Source of the DNA: Gemmatimonadaceae bacterium | GTDB taxonomy: Bacteria > Gemmatimonadota > Gemmatimonadetes > Gemmatimonadales > Gemmatimonadaceae | Direction of reading: 5' to 3' | Length of the DNA stretch: 64,000 nt | NCBI GenBank assembly: GCA_030647905.1 | Contig: JAUSJA010000014.1 | Coordinates: 1 to 64,000, forward strand | Part shown: piece by piece, positions 61,347-64,000 of the stretch | How the letters are laid out: each line of letters starts with the position of its first letter | Numbering within the stretch: the first letter of the stretch is position 1 | Position numbers and translations under genes: made by a program | The notes under the pieces: generated by a model | The model's database searches: none | What the model was told of the DNA's origin: nothing | What the model saw: the letters and a program-made list of their open reading frames with translations, nothing else

Positions 61347-64000
61347 ATGCAACCAAGTGAATTCATTCAACAAAATAAGACGCAGGTCAAGCTTGCCGGG
61401 CCTCGATACACTCCCGGCATGGATCCGAATGCTCCGAACATCGAAATCAAGTCAGTACTCCTAACCGGGAGCGCAGTTGCCTTGAATACGATTTGGGCGG
61501 AGCATATCAAAGCACTCAGAGACGGTTTGAAGAAAGCGTCCGAACATCCACCGGCTGCAGTGCGCAACACGTTCAAGAGACGGGTATACAATCTTGCTAA
61601 CCTGACGACGAAGCTTGATCAATTGATTACCGCCGATGCGGCAAATGTAGAGGTGCGAAGCGCTACCCTTCGTAAAGCAACAAAGCGCGTAGTGCGGTCG
61701 CTTTCCCATGTGTTGCAGGAGCTAGAGAAACTGCACGCGTCTGCACACGATGATAAGGCACGCCGGGACGTTGAGAACGCGATGCACTCGACGCGAGTGA
61801 TCCAAAACGCCGTGGAAGAAATCGTGCTGCTTGTGGAATCACCGGCGTGGAATGCTGTTACAAAAAAAGCAGTCCTGCTACTCGGTGAATGGGGTACCGG
61901 CAAGACGCACTTTCTGTGCGACCTCACGCTTCAACGCGACCGTCGGAAACTGCCGACTCTTTTCTATCTCGCTCAAAATCTTTCCGGTGGCATTGACCCT
62001 CTTCAGGCGATTTGCGATCAAACGCGTCTAGCACAAAATCCGCGCGCACTCTTCAAGCGGCTAGACGCACTTGGTCAACAATCGGCGAGCCGTGGTCTCC
62101 TCATTATTGATGGGATCAACGAAGGCGATCGTGCCCAGTGGAAGCGAAGCGTTCGTGCGATCACTGGGTTGTTAAAGGGATTAGACAATGTCGGCGTAAT
62201 CCTCAGTTGCCGACGTCCGTTCGACGATCAGATATTTTCTGCTCGCAGTCGTGCCGCGTTTGTTACCATAGAGCATCCGGGTTTTGAGACGGTGGAGTTT
62301 GACGCGCAGGTCGAGTATTTCGCGTACTACAGGATTCCAGCCCCGCATGTGCCGCTGTTGGCGCCAGAGTTTGCTCGACCGTTGTTCTTGAAAATGTTAT
62401 GCGAAACGGTTTACAGCCTCGCAGCGAACGGCAAACGAGCGTACTTGCGTGATCTGAGTTCCGGACAGAAGGGGATGACGCGCGTCCTGGAGGATTTCGT
62501 GAAGAAAATCGGCAGGCGCATAGAGACGGATTTCGCCTTGCCGGCGAAGGCATGTTGGGACTTGCTGAAAGGGTATCACTCGCAAGCGCACGGACTGATA
62601 ATTGGCATTGCGCCAATAATGGCCGCGTCCGTTCGCGAATACGTAACAATGCCGGAGGCTCTATCAGAGATTCAAAAGGTTACGGGATGGAATTCAAGCC
62701 GCCAATGTTCCCGACTGCTAGAGCGCCTGTTCGTTGAAGGCTTACTCCTGCGCGGAGTGAACTACGAAACAGCGGGCACCTATACGGAGGTTGTTCGCTT
62801 ACCCTACCAACGTTTCAGCGACCATCTGATATCGCGGCACCTGATGCAGGCGTACCTCAACACAAACACGCCAGGAACGATTCGTCGAAGTTTCTATTCC
62901 AATCGTCCGCTTGGAAAAATCTTCGCTCTTTCTCCTGGCGGCCATAGCTTCGCAATGCCAGGCCTCGCCGCAGCATTGATGTTGGAATTCCCGGAACGTG
63001 TCAAACGGGACGTCCCAAAAAGCGAGCGTGAACTCCTGACCTATCTTCCAGTTTCGCGAAGGCTCGTGAGACCCGTACAAAGGGCCTTTCTTGATGGCCT
63101 GGAATGGCGCTCAAGCGGTTCCTTCAGTAACGAAACCGATTACATCGTCGAATTCTTGTTACGGCGGGCAGGGGATGATGCGAAGAATCAGACACTCGAA
63201 TCATTGGTTGCGTTAGCGACCCGGCCGGGACATCCATACTCTGCAACGCGGCTTAGAGGCTACCTAGCCAAAGAAACCATGCCGGCTCGCGATCTGTTTT
63301 GGTCGGAGTACATTCGGCAAGCCTCAGACACCGCGACCATCTTCCGCCTCCTCGCCTGGCTTGATCGTACACAAAATGCTCCCATACCGCGTCGTGTGGC
63401 CCGGGATGCCATAACTCTATTGGCGCTGTTTCTTACAACAACGCGTCGAGCATTACGTGATCAAGTGACGAAAGCGCTGGTCCAGCTCGGGAGCCGGAAT
63501 CCCGCCGCTCTCTTCGCGGCTACAATTCAAAACCTCGGGTTTAACGACCCCTATGTGCCTGAGCGTCTGCTTGCCGCGAGTTATGGTGTGGCGATGCGCT
63601 ATTGGGCGGACCCTAACGGGGCTTCGGTCCGCAAACAATTACCGCGTCTGGCCAAGCAACTAACGGAGAAGATGTTCGTTCCACCAGCGCCTAACAGCAC
63701 GTGGCATGTTTTGATGCAAGACTTTGCGCTCGGCGTTGTTGAACTTGGGCAACGGATTCAACCGAAATGCATTCCCTCGCGCTCCAAACGATACGTGAAG
63801 AGCCCACTCACCCATATTCCCTCGCCGTTCCCAGAGGCCTCAGCGATCACAGACAATGAAATTGGGGACGTGGCAGATGCGCTACATATGGACTTCGATA
63901 ACTACACTCTCGGTCACCTAATCCCGGAACGCCGAAACTACGATTCCAACAATGCGGAGTATCAGACGGTCCGGCGTCAGGTTTTGCGGCGGATGGCAAA
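61347..64000 (+). CDS. Large STAND/NACHT-like NTPase, 3' end beyond the window
   Basis: The frame from ATG 61347 is open to the right edge (884 codons) without a stop. The start MQPSEFIQQNKTQVKLAGPRYTPG has the RYTP motif seen at the N-termini of nSTAND3-type and AVAST-like NTPases. Walker A is LLLGEWGTGKTHFL (near 184) and Walker B is GLLIIDGINEGD (near 251), the NACHT-like form. 'VGVILSCRRPF' is the sensor strand. Beyond about residue 350 come winged-helix-like and helical-repeat segments that usually bind the trigger (a phage protein). No nuclease or SIR2 domain appears at the N-terminus; an effector may lie at the unseen C-terminus or in a neighbouring gene. Ribosome-binding site weak. 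Confidence 0.75.
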   Translation, partial: MQPSEFIQQNKTQVKLAGPRYTPGMDPNAPNIEIKSVLLTGSAVALNTIWAEHIKALRDGLKKASEHPPAAVRNTFKRRVYNLANLTTKLDQLITADAANVEVRSATLRKATKRVVRSLSHVLQELEKLHASAHDDKARRDVENAMHSTRVIQNAVEEIVLLVESPAWNAVTKKAVLLLGEWGTGKTHFLCDLTLQRDRRKLPTLFYLAQNLSGGIDPLQAICDQTRLAQNPRALFKRLDALGQQSASRGLLIIDGINEGDRAQWKRSVRAITGLLKGLDNVGVILSCRRPFDDQIFSARSRAAFVTIEHPGFETVEFDAQVEYFAYYRIPAPHVPLLAPEFARPLFLKMLCETVYSLAANGKRAYLRDLSSGQKGMTRVLEDFVKKIGRRIETDFALPAKACWDLLKGYHSQAHGLIIGIAPIMAASVREYVTMPEALSEIQKVTGWNSSRQCSRLLERLFVEGLLLRGVNYETAGTYTEVVRLPYQRFSDHLISRHLMQAYLNTNTPGTIRRSFYSNRPLGKIFALSPGGHSFAMPGLAAALMLEFPERVKRDVPKSERELLTYLPVSRRLVRPVQRAFLDGLEWRSSGSFSNETDYIVEFLLRRAGDDAKNQTLESLVALATRPGHPYSATRLRGYLAKETMPARDLFWSEYIRQASDTATIFRLLAWLDRTQNAPIPRRVARDAITLLALFLTTTRRALRDQVTKALVQLGSRNPAALFAATIQNLGFNDPYVPERLLAASYGVAMRYWADPNGASVRKQLPRLAKQLTEKMFVPPAPNSTWHVLMQDFALGVVELGQRIQPKCIPSRSKRYVKSPLTHIPSPFPEASAITDNEIGDVADALHMDFDNYTLGHLIPERRNYDSNNAEYQTVRRQVLRRMA

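Overview
The window reads as a high-G+C chromosome of a Gram-negative, diderm bacterium: it carries LolA, a BamA-like barrel protein, a TonB-type receptor, a DUF4105/Lnb-like protein and SPOR proteins. The gene mix (peptidase-MA/propeller/barrel fusion, large carboxypeptidase-regulatory-like TonB receptors, dense same-strand packing) is what I would expect of Gemmatimonadota or a close relative. That is an inference from gene content, not a marker-based assignment.

Region 1 (1-13.6 kb, plus strand): the left edge cuts an IS630-like transposase. Then come a membrane protein, rplI, a heptamer inverted repeat, rsfS, a 1071-aa metallopeptidase/propeller/barrel protein, two SPOR proteins, smc, aroF and lolA, mostly overlapping or a few bases apart. 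Region 2 (13.6-19.4 kb, minus strand): a tight operon rpmE-prfA-prmC-ylbF-like-tmk-ctpA-DUF2520 covers translation termination, dTTP supply and periplasmic processing. An IS1202-type (ISNCY) element at 19.42-20.85 kb, with a probable long target duplication, sits just upstream of it. Region 3 (20.9-41.6 kb, minus strand): M16 peptidase, amidohydrolase, DUF4105, Gfo/Idh oxidoreductase, SpoIID-like, hemL, rimO, yajQ, a primary-type sigma factor, lepB, aldehyde dehydrogenase, an NtrC-type regulator, an anchored protein, and a TonB receptor with an extra C-terminal helical tail. Region 4 (41.7-45.9 kb): an O-antigen-ligase-like protein and a methyltransferase (plus), an HD-GYP gene broken by an in-frame TGA, and a 3' remnant of comM (both minus).

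Region 5 (45.9-64 kb) is an accessory island with lower G+C and several unfamiliar genes. It starts exactly where comM is cut off. It contains a double-HTH regulator, a degenerate tRNA-Pro(GGG), a three-gene cassette (Rossmann protein, GHKL ATPase, DNA methyltransferase) and a 47-nt 3' fragment of tRNA-Ile(GAT) that looks like an attachment-site scar. To the right of that scar lies a set of minus-strand transfer-type genes: HerA/TraG-like ATPase 1 fused to a nuclease-like domain and an excisionase-type HTH, a membrane protein, ATPase 2, and an AraC-family regulator.

The most interesting object is a plus-strand cassette inserted between ATPase 2 and the membrane protein. It encodes a P-loop ATPase with tandem TIR/nucleoside-deoxyribosyltransferase-like domains, an unrecognised two-Rossmann protein translationally coupled to it, a 91-aa helical protein, and its own terminator. 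It is bounded by two 64-bp direct repeats (61/64 identical) made from the 3' end of the ATPase 2 gene, each containing a 9-6-9 inverted repeat. This looks like site-specific insertion of a defence cargo that restores the 3' end of its target gene. The window ends inside a large STAND/NACHT-like NTPase (61347 onward) of the type used in anti-phage (AVAST-like) defence. No integrase or relaxase is visible in the window.
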